A stretch of DNA of 64,000 nt from assembly GCF_051014685.1 (NCBI RefSeq), contig NC_135052.1, positions 6,477,105 through 6,541,104 of the forward strand, read 5' to 3'. Every line of letters begins with the position of its first letter. Positions within the stretch are counted from its first letter, which is position 1. Under the pieces are notes generated by a model that had not been told where the DNA came from, ran no database searches, and worked only from the letters and a program-made list of their open reading frames with translations. The stretch comes from Ptiloglossa arizonensis (taxonomy: Eukaryota > Arthropoda > Insecta > Hymenoptera > Colletidae). A program made the translations under genes and the position numbers. This document shows, piece after piece, positions 1-12,599 of this stretch.

Positions 1-1591
1 TCGCCAGATAGATGCTGGTTTTGATTTCTCGAGTCGATCTCGGTCACGACTTCGAACGCCATTTGATTCCCAAACGAGCCGCGTCTACTTCCTAAAGGGG
101 GGTGTTCCTTGATCGCGGGTTGGACTGGTTGAAAAAATCGCGTTTCTAGTTTTCTCCTCGCGAGGAAAAAGTAACCCGTCGAGACGGCTCAATCGATCGC
201 ACCGGATACCCGGCGACTATCTGGATTCGAAGCCTGTCCAGTAAATCGATCAATCGATATCGTTCCCCCTTAAAAAGAAGACTCGCGACAATCGTGTCCG
301 CTTCGCGAACGAAACCTGGCCACAATGAACGCTCGATCGAGGGTCTGACTCAGCTCCGGAACGCTCGATTTTTCCTCGATGTTTCCACTTACCTGGCCGA
401 GTCTCGCTTGGGAGATCGGCGCGCGCCGAACGATAAATCACACCCCGCGCGGGGACTTTTCCGTCAGAACGGGACGTGTCAATTCAAAATATATCGACCG
501 GTCGGTGCCGTGTAGCAACGAAACGATCGTGGCGGCGAGATAACGCTCGAAAATTGTTCCCCAGCCTCGACGCTTTCAAAGGCGAAAAAATGTCACCAGG
601 GGGAGGGGTGGTAACGAGGGCAAATATCCGACGAAGGCGAAAAATCGAATCGCGTGCCATTGACTCGACACTCGGATTGTTCGGTTCGTTTTTCTACCGG
701 CTGGTATTAACTTTTATTCGAATTAGGTTACGATTTAAATATTCCAGTCGCGGACATTTGAAAGAGCAAAATTTATCTATCAATCGCGGGAAACGATACT
801 CGCGACGGCTCGGTGACGATGATTCGACGATTTGATTCACCAACGTGTAAAAAATTCTAGTGTACGATACGGTAATTAAGAATAATCACGCGTAACGAAA
901 TATTGTACGGTAAGTTCGTGTCGGTAGGTTAAAATTCGCAAGAGATCCCGCTGTAACTTTGCAAGAGAACGGAGAAAATTCAAAAAATCGCCAAGGTTGT
1001 TTGCATCGATAAACTTGTCTCGTACACCGGGAGTAACCTGTCGCGCACGGTGTACCGTGTCGCGAAGTAAATACGAAATGATAAAATACCAAGTACGAGT
1101 GGTTAGAGATGAAAATATATGGCGTGAGAATTTGTCTCGAGACTTTGTCTCGTCGCTCTGGAGAATTTATTCTTGGAATCCACACGATTCGAAACAAATA
1201 ACCGCTCGATCGAAACACCGTTTCCCTTCGATGATTCGGGGATGGTGTCTCTCATCTTGTACGAAAACAGGTGACTCTTTACTCACGATCCTCGGTCTAA
1301 TTGGCGTAAAGTATCGTCCAAGTATTGGAGGTTTCCACGGTGCACGGTGGAGGGAGAACGCGACGAGCGTGATTTTTCGCCGACAGATTCAGAGGCCGAT
1401 AACTGTCGTCGCGTTGCTCGTGAAAGAGAGAGCCGGTAGGCGTTTCCGTTAGACCGTAACGATATTGTCAGGTTGCATAAGAGCGGGGTGGCAGGGGAGT
1501 GGGGCCCTGGTTATGACAGATTACGAGCGCATAAATAATGGCCGCGCGATTTTCGGTCCCGTGTACGCGTATCTATACGCGCGACGGGTCT
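1..1591. other. unique non-coding stretch, no gene seen
   Basis: Mixed-composition DNA without a recognisable gene. The longest open frame (997-1452, + strand, 151 codons) has no domain I know. A perfect donor-like octamer AGGTAAGT lies on the - strand at 387-394, but it has no pyrimidine tract upstream and no coding frame around it, so I treat it as chance. Confidence 0.6.
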
Positions 1592-1650
1592 GCTCGTTCG
1601 CTCGCTCGCTCGCTCGCTCGCTGGCGCGAGCGCGCGCGCGCGCGCGCGCG
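1592..1650. repeat. (CTCG)n / (CG)n simple repeat
   Basis: About seven CTCG-type tetranucleotides are followed by a GCGC run. The opposite-strand open frame here shows the typical low-complexity Arg/Ala and Ser/Glu runs and is not a gene. Alternating CG of this length can adopt Z-DNA in principle. Confidence 0.9.
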
Positions 1651-2187
1651 TTGCACGCACGTGTAACCGGCACGGAGGCACGAGAACCGTTGGCGGTGGA
1701 TAGGTATATCGAGGCGAGTGATCTACGGCGGGATCCGTAGATCGATGACTGACCGTGCCGGCTGAACAGCTGCTGCCGGGTCACAGAGTGACCCCGGACT
1801 GAGGTTGATCGATGACTTCGACGATGACCCCGGCCAGGGGGGAACGATCGCCGGGCTCTCCGACCGGCATTCTTCTGCCTTTGATCCTCGTGCACACGAA
1901 GCAGGAACTCGGAGAGCTCGAGCGGGGACGGTGACGTTTGATCGCCGCGAAGTATGCAAACCGGTATATCGTTGCCAACTACACTTTGCCCTCTGCGATG
2001 ATGCGTGTCGATCGGATCCGCTCCGGCCTCGGGTAGACGCGAGCATGAGTCGGCACTGGGCTATTGGGGTATAATACTTGTTGCGCCGGTGTGGGCGTTT
2101 ACACACGCCACGAACGGAGTACGGTCGCATGAGGGCTAGGAGGTGGTCTCCGTGTCGTGGGGTTGTTTCCCGCTGAGACCGGTACTC
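1651..2187. other. GC-rich stretch, no gene seen
   Basis: CpG-dense sequence with overlapping open frames on both strands (for example 1723-2289 on the - strand, 188 codons). The C-terminal part of that frame runs into the simple repeats. Nothing in it resembles a conserved domain. Confidence 0.5.
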
Positions 2188-2260
2188 GGGAATCGTCGCT
2201 TCGGGAATCGTCGCTTCGAGAATCGTCGCTTCGAGAATTGTCGCTTCGTGAATCGTCGAG
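2188..2260. repeat. 15-bp minisatellite
   Basis: Four full units and one partial unit of a 15-mer close to AATCGTCGCTTCGGG run head to tail (2191-2205, 2206-2220, 2221-2235, 2236-2250, then a partial). Because 15 is a multiple of 3, all frames stay open and give periodic peptides such as ESSLR or SDDSR. These are by-products of the repeat. Confidence 0.9.
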
Positions 2261-2313
2261 ATTGAAAGCCGATCTCGTACATAATCCACGCAAAAGATAT
2301 ACCTTTCGGAATA

Positions 2314-2548
2314 TTAACCCTTTGCACTCGAGGCTTCTTTCCTATCAGAAACCTACGCCTCGAGAAAATCCTCCAAGTCGTAAAATTAATCTGGAACGGA
2401 ACATTTTTATATACTTCGTATGCATGCGTTTACACTCGTGATATTTAAATTTCAATTTGAATTCCAAACCACCAAGTTTTCCCGAATCAAAAATAGTACA
2501 CCGAAGTAGGTGGCGACCGAGGATCTCCTCTCGAGTCCAAAGGGTTAA
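2314..2548. mobile_element. piggyBac-like MITE with TTAA target duplication
   Basis: A 227-bp element (2318-2544) is bounded on both sides by TTAA (2314-2317 and 2545-2548). This is the known target duplication of the piggyBac superfamily. Its ends are inverted repeats: the left end reads CCCTTTGCACTCGAGG and the reverse complement of the right end reads CCCTTTGGACTCGAGA. The CCC start is typical of piggyBac termini. There is no transposase frame inside, so it is a non-autonomous element. The interior is AT-rich and low in CpG compared with its flanks. The superfamily call rests on TTAA plus the termini and is fairly secure. The autonomous partner is unknown. Confidence 0.85.
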
Positions 2549-5500
2549 TAAAGTTCGATTCATTGATAAGATAAAAACGCCGAGCTATCGTTTAATCGCA
2601 CCCGTGAGCCAAAATTCCAATAAGCAAGAATCGTAGAAAACGGTGTTCCGTAGAAGGAGCACGCGTCGAAGAAATAAATATTCCACGCTGTTGTAGCGGT
2701 CTCGCTTTGTCGCGCGCCCGAATGTCCAAAGACCAGGACTTTGTAATCGTGAAAAATTCTCTTCGTTCGGGGAACAACGCGCGATACACGAACGGTCGAT
2801 ACATCGTGTCGATTCGCGAAACGCCGACACGGACGAAATGATTCGTTCGCGGAAATTGTTTAAACACCATCGAGGCGCGAGGTATCTCCCCACCTGGTTT
2901 CGTTTCGCTCGGGGCCCGATAAATAGGTACACGTACGCGAACGAAAATATACATCCGCGTTAGCCGGCAATCGCCAGGAAGCTATTATCTCGAAGGTGCA
3001 TTCTATTAAATCAAGCTGACGTTTAAACGGGTGGAAGGGGGTAGGAGGTAGGTACGTTCGCAGTAACGACCGCGGCCGGGCGAGGCTGCGCGAGATACGA
3101 GATTCCCGAAATTAAGTTCAGAGAACAGTAACGTTAACGGTATTTCGAACGACGTTCGCGCGCCAAGTTCGCGTAGACGGAAATTTTACACGCGTGCCAC
3201 TTCGTGTAACGATCCCCCCACTCTCGGCCCCCTCCTCGAGCCCCCCCTCGATATCCGTTCTTCACGTGCAAAGACCGATTCTAGCCCGTTTATAACGAGC
3301 ACCGTGCCGGATTGTATCGCAATTACCGGTAAACAAATTGCCCCGTCAATTTCGCAAATTGCAGGTTCAGAGAATGAAATCTCACAATCTGGACTGCGGA
3401 GCGCGCGCTACCACCGTTCCGATCGCACGCACACGCGCCTAACCTCGCCACGGTGTGTTTATGCACGTGCTCGCGTACGTCCACGCACTTTAGCGCGCGT
3501 TTAAACCGCGCGCCGGAGCTTAATGCACCTAAACGCTGCATCTTGAATTAGCGGCGCATAGTTCCGGCCGAGATCTGCCCGTGTTCAATTTCGAGACTCT
3601 GTTCTCGATGTTGTTATCGCGTCGACCAGTGCGCGACGATATCGCGACCGGTGGATCAACCGGCGCACATTGCTCCGTGGACATTTTATCCAGTAAATCG
3701 GGATTGTTTATCGGGGTTGGAGATAAGCCTCTTCCGTTGTGATTCCATCCGGAGCGTTACGTATCGTATTTGTGCCGCGAGATCGACACGTTGAATCGTT
3801 CACTGCCCTGGATCCAACAATCGGCACGCGTTTTCGCATTCGAACACGAAAATTGTTTCGTATTTTCGCGCGTTGATCGCCGGGTACCCAATCATTCGTG
3901 ATGTAGGTTTTACGCAAGATGTTCGACAGCTTTCCGTGCGATCCTCTTCGTTTAAAAGTATATTTACACGCAACGCCCGTTCCGTGTCCATGCCCGAACA
4001 TTTATAACGTATAATGTTTATAAACGACCGAAGAATGTTTGGGATGTGTGCGGAAGAAACGTGCCGGGCAATTTCGAGTCGGACGTTGTAGAGTGTACAA
4101 CAAAATTCTCCATTGAATAGGTTGAATTGCGATATCTTTGAACGAAGAAGAGGAAGAAGTAAAACATCGAAGGAAACATCGAACGATGTAAAGTAAAAGA
4201 AGAATTTAATATTCGCGAATAATCAGTCGTGTAGGAAAATTTTACAAATATTTCAAAATGGCACATTCCTTTAACTTCGTACTGGATAAAATCAAACGCA
4301 AGATATTCGAGCAATATACACGCTGGAAAAGATCTATTTCCGTAAGGGAACGATCGACCGTTGGTTCATGGTAAGTGTATACAAATAAAAGTGTATTTGT
4401 TACGCGAAAACTTTTATTCACGAAATAACAATTTGACGGGAGTTAAGAGAATATTTTGACAACGTCGATGCGTTCGATAACTTTGAAGTTGACGTTGTGG
4501 ATGTTGAACGTGTCACGATTGGAGGATCTTGGCCTCCGTGGCCGGACCATGAGAAACGGAGTAAATATCTTCTATGAAACGTAATCTAGGCACGTCTTGG
4601 TCGGTGACAGACACGACACGGTTTATGCATAAACTGTCACGTATAAAACTATGATAACCAATTTGGACCCAGATCAGAACCAGAACGCGATTGTATTGTG
4701 TACAAATGGACCTTAATTCTTTCAATTTCGTGTCGTATATGCGTGTTTCGTAATCGGTATGCACGGACGCGTGTACACGTTTACCGAATCGAGTACCAAG
4801 AGCGCTGTGGAAGTATTTAAGTGTAAAGTATTCGGTGCTGAGACCTGTCACAAACGGTAAAGTATTTAAAGTACATTGCACACTCGTCAAAAGTGTACAG
4901 TACCGAAGTATCGATGTTCGATAAAAGTGTTTGGAAAAACGCTTCGGTGTAAACAATCGTTGGACGCGTTTCGAGCACGATGTTTACATTTGCAAGAAAC
5001 TCGCCGCCGAGGCCATTTCTGGCGCAGTGGAACACGCCCGTCGTTATTTTCGAATTTACGCCGTCTCGAGACAAGCGGTGTGTGCTCGAATGTTTACACA
5101 GAGAGACGAGAGACCGATCGAGAATCCAAACTATGTAGCGGGATGACAGTTTCAGTGACATTGAGTCCACCATCGTCGGTCTTACCGTAGTTTTCGACGC
5201 GCGATGTCCGAGTTGTTTGATTTACTTGGTCGCTCAACGTAACGGTCAGAGAAAACAGCGAATGTTGCTAACTCAGCGACATATGGTACCTCACGGAAAC
5301 CAATTTTAACTCCAACTCGACTAAAATTCCTCTGGAGCATTTGCAGGGTTATTACATTCGCGGTAGCACCTTGTCCGTTGACCCCGCCTTATGAAACCTC
5401 TTTCTAAATTTCTCGCCGAGTCGATCGCATCTCTTCCGTTCTCTTCTGTACGATTTCGAAAGAATTTACCCTGGTGGAGATTAATAGAATTTTAATTACT

Positions 5501-5920
5501 TCGTCCAGACAGATACGAACGTTATTGGCGTCCTGTGCGGAAATCGCAAACGTATCGATTGCAAAGCTCTTGTAGGTACGAAAGATATCACCGAATTATC
5601 GAGTGTTTTACAGTCATTGCTTTTAATTCGCACGACGTTAAGTGTGCGTTGATACAATACTTCTCAAGCATCACGCAGAGATAGTTTAAAATCCAATACA
5701 TCTAATGAATTCCGTTTAATTAGGAAGTCGTTAACATTTGCTATCGCACTTGTGAAATTCGTGAAAAGGCCACGGAAAGGTGATTCACGCACCTATAATC
5801 CGCGTGTCCCCACTTATATCAGTCGCCCTCTATCCCCTTTCTCTCGTCGAGAGAGAATAGTCGGCGATATGGCTAAAGCGATTGCAATTTTCTGTGACTG
5901 TATCGGACGATAAAATTCAA
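2549..5920. other. unique stretch, no gene supported
   Basis: Contains two overlapping - strand open frames, 4513-4956 (147 codons) and 4817-5173 (118 codons), in different frames, and + strand frames over the same bases. None shows a recognisable domain or splice context. The part at 3000-3500 is GC-rich. The part at 4000-5750 is AT-richer. Confidence 0.5.
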
Positions 5921-6026
5921 CGACGGTCACCGGTGATCAGCGGCGGTTAGCGACGGTCAGCGCCAGTCAGCGACGGTCAGCAAGGGTCACCGAAGGTCAC
6001 CGGGGGTCAACGGAGGTTAGCGGAGG
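5921..6026. repeat. 10-bp minisatellite (CGACGGTCAG type)
   Basis: About ten and a half decamers of the form CGRVGGTCAS (for example CGACGGTCAG, CGAAGGTCAC, CGGAGGTTAG) follow each other in register. Units differ from one another by one to three bases. The period of ten is not a coding period, and there is no open frame through it. Confidence 0.9.
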
Positions 6027-8080
6027 CTCTGAGAAAGGGGAGGGGGCAATGTTTACCTAAGGATGGTCCGGAGCTGATCATCGAGATTCTCGCAGTCTGC
6101 TTTTGTTAAATAGATGCTTTATCCAATGTGCAGTCACCCCTCAACCCTCGCTATCGTAGTGTTCTACCAGATTCCTTTTCCGTGTGACACCTAACGAATG
6201 GACAAATTATATTATTATATTGGAAGAGAGAGTATAATTTTTCAACGAACTGAAAACCGTTCTTATTCCAATTCTTCTCCAGGAAACTACCCAGCCGAGG
6301 GAACCAAATTGATAAATATGAAAAATTGAAGATATAGGTAACAGAAAAGCAGAAACGGTGCACGATGTAATAGATAACAAGTAGAGGAAAATAAATAGGG
6401 GAAAAACGAGTACGATTGAAAATTGGGGAGTGCTCACCGATACCGACCAACGGTCGCTAATAAAACTACCCCGTTTGCTCGCCACCGTTTACCCTTGAGC
6501 GGAATTCGTGTGCACGGGGACGAATAAACTCGTGGTACTTACAGGAGTGCATACGTGGGATGGTTTACCCGTAAACTGCTTTGCATACAGTAACGTGGCC
6601 GCGTTCACAACGGAGCCGCCTCTTTGCCGTCGGCTTACTTTCGATTTTCTTTGCGAGTACGCGGACCTGAAACCGCTCTGTGCATACCGATGCAACCGCG
6701 CCACTGTATTGCCGTTGCACTGCCGTGAGGTATAGCTACGTGTAAGCAATACTCGATGATGTTGTGGAGGACGGGATCCCTGTGTACGACGATATCAAAG
6801 AAAGGAACGTGTACGTGTACGATGACAACACCGGCGATGATGCATCGGTCTTAGTGTCCAGTACCAGAGAAGACTCGGATAATTTCGCGATACGAGGAAA
6901 TCTTTTTTTATATTTCTTTTTCTCCTTGGAAAACTAAAAGAAGGATAAGGACACGCTACTGGAGGTTCGTATAATTTCGCAATAATGATATTCGATTTAA
7001 ATTCGTTCCATATATTTACATTCAAAACGCAAAGTTTCGTACCGGGAGAAAAGAGAAATTGTTTCTTTACCTTTACACGTTGAATGGCATCGGAAAAAAT
7101 AACCGTTTCTGAAAATGTGTTCGGTACCATTTAGTAGATTTATCGAATAAAGTGGACACTTTATCAAAATCATCGCGAAATTATTACGCGAGTTTTAAAA
7201 GATCGATTGAAAGAGCGTTCGTGTATGGTAATGCAGACGTTAAGAATCTTCCGGTGTAGCGAATCGCGGTAGACGCAGTCGTGAAACGATATTTTACAAT
7301 TGTTTTCAAAGAGTTTCGAGTATGATCGATCGATAGCTAGTAGCAGTTTTTATCGCGTTATTAATTCCTCGACGACAGAGTGTTATGCGATCGATGCAAG
7401 TGCTAATAGGCCGTCTTCGGAGATCAACAGGTCGTGTGTAACTAATACGAGTAGAAACCAAGTATAGACGATTTGCTTCGGTACACGAGTGTCGAGAGCT
7501 AATTGTGACGAAATTATCGCGTTATTAATTATTCAGTTACCGGTATATCCCGAGTGGTCAAAGTAGCATAAATTTTCTTACCGGCGCGCATAATATTTAC
7601 AAGCGCGCGAAATCGAGAGAAATTCTCGTCGAGATGTTAAAATTCTCGTTAGGCTATCACGATCCGGAGACTTATCCGACAATTATCTCTGTTTTCCTTT
7701 GAAATTGCCTTTTTCCGATTCTTGTTCGCCAATTCCTTCCTTGATAATTGCTTTTTCTCTTACGCTGCAACTTCACGGTCATATGCACTATTAACATCGA
7801 CCGCAGATTAAAATATTCATGAATCCCTTCAACCCTAATCAACGATCCTCGAACTCATCTCAGCATGAGCCCTAACAAGAACTATAACCTTATCTTGTCT
7901 ATCGCGGCACTTATAATACACTTAACTACGATAACGCATCGCACGTACGTTAAATTATGTTTATTAAAAACGTGTTCGCGTTCTCTCGCCACCGCTCATT
8001 ATAAATCATATATACGAGTTTCGAACTCGATTCTACACGGTACGAGTTTGAGAGAGGCCTTCGTTTTTCTTTTTCTAACG
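6027..8080. other. unique stretch, no gene supported
   Basis: At 6489-6749 (- strand, 86 codons) and 6508-6735 (+ strand, 75 codons) both strands are open over the same bases. The + frame has seven cysteines but no spacing I recognise. The rest is AT-rich with many stops. Confidence 0.5.
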
Positions 8081-8117
8081 AAAAAAAAAAAAAAAAAAAA
8101 AAAAGAAAAAGAAAAAA
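8081..8117. repeat. A-rich tract
   Basis: An uninterrupted run of 24 A is followed by GAAAAAGAAAAAAC. It lacks a target duplication or upstream retrotransposon sequence that would make it a retroposon tail, so it is listed only as low-complexity DNA. Confidence 0.9.
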
Positions 8118-10479
8118 CAATGGAGTCGAGGACTTTGACGGAAGCAATCATACTGGTTATATACAACGCTGCATCCGCCGTGGCCGGTAACGAAAAACGA
8201 CCTAGAGAACCGATTCCGAACCAGTCTGGTGTATACGAACCGAGTGATAATTCGAGCAACAACTTCTGCAATGAGAACCGATGAAAGATTACGGTGACGT
8301 GTGTTACAGTTTCCAATAAAATATATAAAATGAAAATATCGTAATTTACGTAGACGTACACAGCGCGTCGTATAAAACTGTGTAAGATAATGACAAAAAT
8401 AACGAGCTCGGTAATCGTGCATTCTCCTACGGGTAATCACGGATAATTTCGACGGTAACCTTTTCCTTCGTAAATATGTATCCTTCGACTTACGATATCG
8501 AGAAGGAATTTTTTTAAACAAACCTACCGGTCGTCGCTTCGACGAGTCGAGCATTCAGACGAGACAATTGTTTCCGTTTCGAGACAAGAATCGAATGACA
8601 CGACGATTTTACAGTTGTTGAAAATTTTACGAAACAATTCACCGCTACTTATCATCCGGCCTAAAGTGTCCAATTAAAAGACCCAACTCGCTCGTAGTTC
8701 GTGTATCTTACGTTTCTACATCGTTTGGACGGAAAATATGTTTTTTTTGTTGGCACATCACCGCCCTTGTCTCGCGAACAACGATATTAACCGTACTCGA
8801 CTCGAGTCTATGGAAATCGTTTCGCAACGAGGGGGTTAGCGCCAATGCCTGGATTCCCTTTCGACGCAGAGATGCCGGTGTTCCGTATTCGCGACACCCG
8901 TAATATCCAGTCGGATAATTAATTACGAAGGGGGAGCGGCGCTCGACCGAACTCGGTATATCTTCCGACATCTGGGCCCGTTTTACATTGTGACCAGCGG
9001 TGCGTGGGCGTATCGCCAGTGGCTGCCTACAGGGTGGACCCGGGGACCATTAATTCGCCTCCTTGCGAATCCCACGTGTGTTTTATTAAGCGTTCCAGAG
9101 AGGGGTTGGTAGACGCTGCTTTCCTTTTTGTCGTCGCTGTTTCGTCAGTCTCGACACGAGTCTTTCTCGTACTAGAGTGAAACAGAACCATCAAAGCGAA
9201 CAACCAAATAATTTCTTTCGTTCCCTTATCTATTTCATCTATTCCTATTTTTATCGGTTTATTTCGTTTCTGTATCTTTCGAAACACTTTACAAAGAATT
9301 CTTTCATTCGCACGGTATGTTTCTAACCAACGATAAAGTTGTCCCAAGAATATTCCAAACACGAAATCGAGGACGAAGCAAAGTCACATTTAACGAATCT
9401 GGCACCGAATCGCGTATACAGTGGATCGAAAGATTATTTGTACAATACATTACCTACGAATCTGATTTGAATGAAAGTTTGCGCGCATATAAAGCATACT
9501 GGGTCGCAGATAATACAATTTCTTTGTCGACGAAAAGTGTTCTCGAGAGGATAAAATTAAGATTCGAAAATTCAAGGTTTCTTCGTTGCTTCGATACAAT
9601 TCTTCTGGGGGATTTCTTCACAGTTCGAATAGTAAAAACTCGATATTTCTTGATTGCGAAATTACAAAGAAAATGAAAGTCGTTGCAAGCTCTTCGATCG
9701 TCTGAAATCGGCTAACAGCAGCGTTCATAGTGCCACTTTCTCTTCGATTTTTCAAATACAACCTCGTAATAGTGCGAAACGGAGCAAATATTCAGCTCTT
9801 GGTGCTCTATCATTCAGTTTCGAAACAGTCCCAAGAAAAGTTGCATTAGAAAAATCTAAAAAGAACATTAAAACCTTCGACTCGATCTCACCTTCTTGGA
9901 AGAAGAAGGTGAAATTTCCCTCGGACGAAATATTTCTCCGTGTATACACTATTACGCACACAACTTTGCACACAAACTTTCATTACAATTACTCTTATGT
10001 ATAAGAATATAATTTCTTTACAATACAACGTGCAAATACTTTTCGGAGCTACAGTATTCGACGAACGTAAATTTAATCGAAATTCTTGCAAATCCGCTCG
10101 TTTCGAACAAATATCCGTTTGGAAAGATCGACGACAGTCGCTGGTCGCGTCGACGTTATTTCCAGTTTCCAGCTGGTTAAACGACACCGAGGCGTGTCAA
10201 AAGTGGCGCGCGATTGGCCAGCATCGGTTCCAATGATCCTAATTGCGACGAAGGGTAAATATTCGTGGGATGCCAGCGATGCAACGTCACGGGTGTTAGG
10301 ATTGTTCGGGTATCGGCGTGGAAGGTCTCGGTTCCGCGCGAACAATGATCGCGATCCATCGTCTCGTCGCAAAGCACGTGCATCGTCATGAAATCCCGCG
10401 CGGAGCGAGATCCAGCGAGCACGGACCGCGCTTAAACGATACCTAAACCCATTATCACGGGCTCGAGGCACCGGGCACG
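8118..10479. other. unique stretch, no gene supported
   Basis: A short + strand frame beginning at the ATG at 8120 (54 codons, stop at 8284) is followed by AATAAA at 8315-8320. Alone this is not enough to call a gene. The other open frames (9317-9676, 9654-10004) are AT-rich without recognisable motifs. Confidence 0.45.
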
Positions 10480-11110
10480 GACAACGCCGCGTCGTCGCTT
10501 TGAAAGCACCGGCCGATCGACCTTTCAGGGTTCAACGATCCGGGGGTCGGTCGGTCTCTCTCGTTCGATTCTTCCGGGTGTCCTCTCGAACGCGCGCATA
10601 CCGCGGCAGAAGCTCGGGCTCCCGGTATCGGGGATGCAGCGTAATTTCAACCCGGGACAGATCAGGTGTTACGAGCACCCGAGAGCGTATTAATCATTCG
10701 GCGCGCCGGAGGAGGAGGCCCGCGAAGGAGGCGGAGGTTCGTACGCGAAACTGGTATCCATGATACGCCTATCTCGTGATCGGCCGCGGCTTCCGCGGCT
10801 TTAAGCAGCGTGCATACTGCGGCCCCGATTGCATATTGGCCCGTAATTACCGAGGCCGCTGCTCCCTTCTACTTTGGCTGTCCGCTCGGCTCGGCTCGGC
10901 TTAGAACGTGCCACGCCACCTGCGCCCCTCGACTCCACGGGGGTCTCGAAAGGAATGCCTCGATCCCCGACACCGAACAGGGATCGTTCTGGTATTCTTC
11001 TCGATCGAGAGAGCGGAAGCGTGGATCGTCCGTTACTGGAACGCGTACCATCGAAACCTCGAAATTGGATCGACGAACTCTTCACGCGCGGGCAATTAAC
11101 CTATTCGCTT
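10480..11110. promoter_or_regulatory. GC-rich candidate cis-regulatory block
   Basis: A GC-rich island in AT-richer surroundings carries a homeodomain core in the 18-mer GGCCCGTAATTACCGAGG (10838-10855). The same 18-mer recurs with one mismatch at 51251-51268. Several open frames cross here on both strands without domain similarity. That it is regulatory is inference from composition and the shared motif. Conservation was not testable here. Confidence 0.25.
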
Positions 11111-11784
11111 GCGATACCGTCTGACTCGTGGTAAGGAAATCGGGCCGAATAATGGGTCGTTCGATATGAAACGTATCCAAGAACCTAATGTAAGAATCAA
11201 GGATGGGTCTTGTTCGTATTTGTACGTTCGAATGTATTTTCTCGAGAACGTTAGAAAGAAACCCTTGTGCAATGTTTTTAGAAAGAAAGTTTAGCGTTCC
11301 ACGAGAACGGTGAGAGTTCCGATCTTGCTATCGTGACACGCGTTGTCGAAACTTAAATCGTCGGACAAGGGGTTGAGAAACTTCCGGTACGGGACATTGA
11401 AACTTTTGGTACGAAAGGCGTTTCGAGCATTTTTCAAAATGAGCCATTTAAAAGCTCCGAGTACGCGTTGAAAATTTGCCTCCGGTAAGTTGCCAATCTC
11501 GATAAACGAAATTCATCGAAATCAAATCGCGAGAGATTCGTGTCTGGAAGAAGTTCGCGATAAGAGAATCAGAACTTGCCGGAGAATGATAACAAAGGTA
11601 ACGGTTTCTTCGATCGTGAACCATCGAGCGTTGCGATGGTTAATAATATGGTTATAAATCGATGTAAGAAAACCATCCATCCCGTAGCAAGTTTCTCGGT
11701 GCGTTGACACGCGTTTGAAGCTACGCTGTTGGGACAAACGCGAATTGCGAGACGTAACCATCGGGTATCCTCCGGTCGGACGAG
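11111..11784. other. unique stretch, nothing seen
   Basis: AT-rich to mixed DNA with short open frames only. No repeat, transposon end or splice-like element was noticed. Confidence 0.6.
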
Positions 11785-11893
11785 TTCATCGTACCTGGTG
11801 CAACTTTGAACTTCACTGCGGTGCGTTAAAGTGATATAGAGACCATGGCGGCAAGTGTACGTACCAACTGGTATTAAATTCGCTAACGAACGT
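11785..11893 (+). repeat. left copy of duplicated ~100-bp block flanking the tandem array
   Basis: Contains, in order, TTCATCG (11785), TTAAAGTGATATA (from 11826), GGCGGCAAG and ATTAAATTCGCTAACGAAC (11873-11891). The same words occur in the same order and orientation at 14639-14735 with point changes and small spacing differences. The segments between them are diverged. The block is not coding. It is either an old duplication or two copies of a conserved element. Confidence 0.7.
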
Positions 11894-12599
11894 TACGTGG
11901 TTTATAATCGTTTAACGGGTTGAACCGTAACGATTACGAGAAGAATTTATAGACGTTCGTCGTCACCGAGAATTCTGAGAACCAATTCGACCGGCTTTGA
12001 AAAGCTCGTGATTCGAAGAGTAACGCGATTCTCTCGAAACACGTTTGGTGCGTGCTTAAACTGATCAACTGTATCGTTGCAACTGTCAAGGTTTCGCACC
12101 GTCCCTTGAATCGTAAGAGGAAACGTTAATCGGACACGATGATACACCCTTTGATAAGCAAGAATTTCCTTTCGAAACTTTAACTCGTTGTTCTCAAACT
12201 CGATCGATTTTCCATTCGTGTACATTCTCGTTCGTTTCTTGTGCGGGGGCTTCTGGAGGGTGATGGAGAAAGAGTGAGTTCGTGAAAATAGAAAAAGGAA
12301 GGAAGAATGTTTTATCTCAGATCTGCTAGTGAACTCATCGGTAAGGCATCCTGGCAGGCCCTGCCCTGTACGCCAGGACATTGGGGATCTGTAAAGAATC
12401 GTATGTACACCGATTAGAGCTGGTATGGGAACTCGTGGGAAACGAGTTTAGCGGTCAGTTTCCCTCTGGTGGCGAGTGTGAGAGGTGCCGCCACACTTTT
12501 ATAAACACCTCTGTTGAATATATTGCCCTTGGTCGGTATTCAGGACTGATCACTTGTACCTGATCTCTCCGATACGATTTCGAAGAATTGCGGATAAAG
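11894..12599. other. unique stretch with a possible structured segment
   Basis: The only point of note is 12431-12512. There GGGAAAC (12437-12443) can pair with GTTTCCC (12458-12464), GTGGC (12469-12473) with GCCAC (12490-12494), and AGAGGTG (12481-12487) with CACCTCT (12506-12512). The open frame 11947-12381 (- strand, 144 codons) has no recognisable domain. Confidence 0.35.

Noticed and set aside
387..394. Perfect donor-like AGGTAAGT on the - strand
   Set aside because: One such octamer per strand is expected by chance. There is no pyrimidine tract, branch point or coding frame around it.
4380..5180. Possible transposon or UTR in the low-CpG segment
   Set aside because: Long frames on both strands and AATAAA-like words, but no inverted ends, target duplication or recognisable protein.
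6489..6749. Cysteine-containing frames on both strands
   Set aside because: Both strands are open at once, with no known cysteine spacing and no signal peptide or convincing splice sites.
8081..8117. A run as a retroposon tail
   Set aside because: No element upstream and no target duplication.
8120..8284. 54-codon frame followed by AATAAA
   Set aside because: AATAAA is common in AT-rich DNA. No similarity or transcription evidence, and an A run lies directly upstream.
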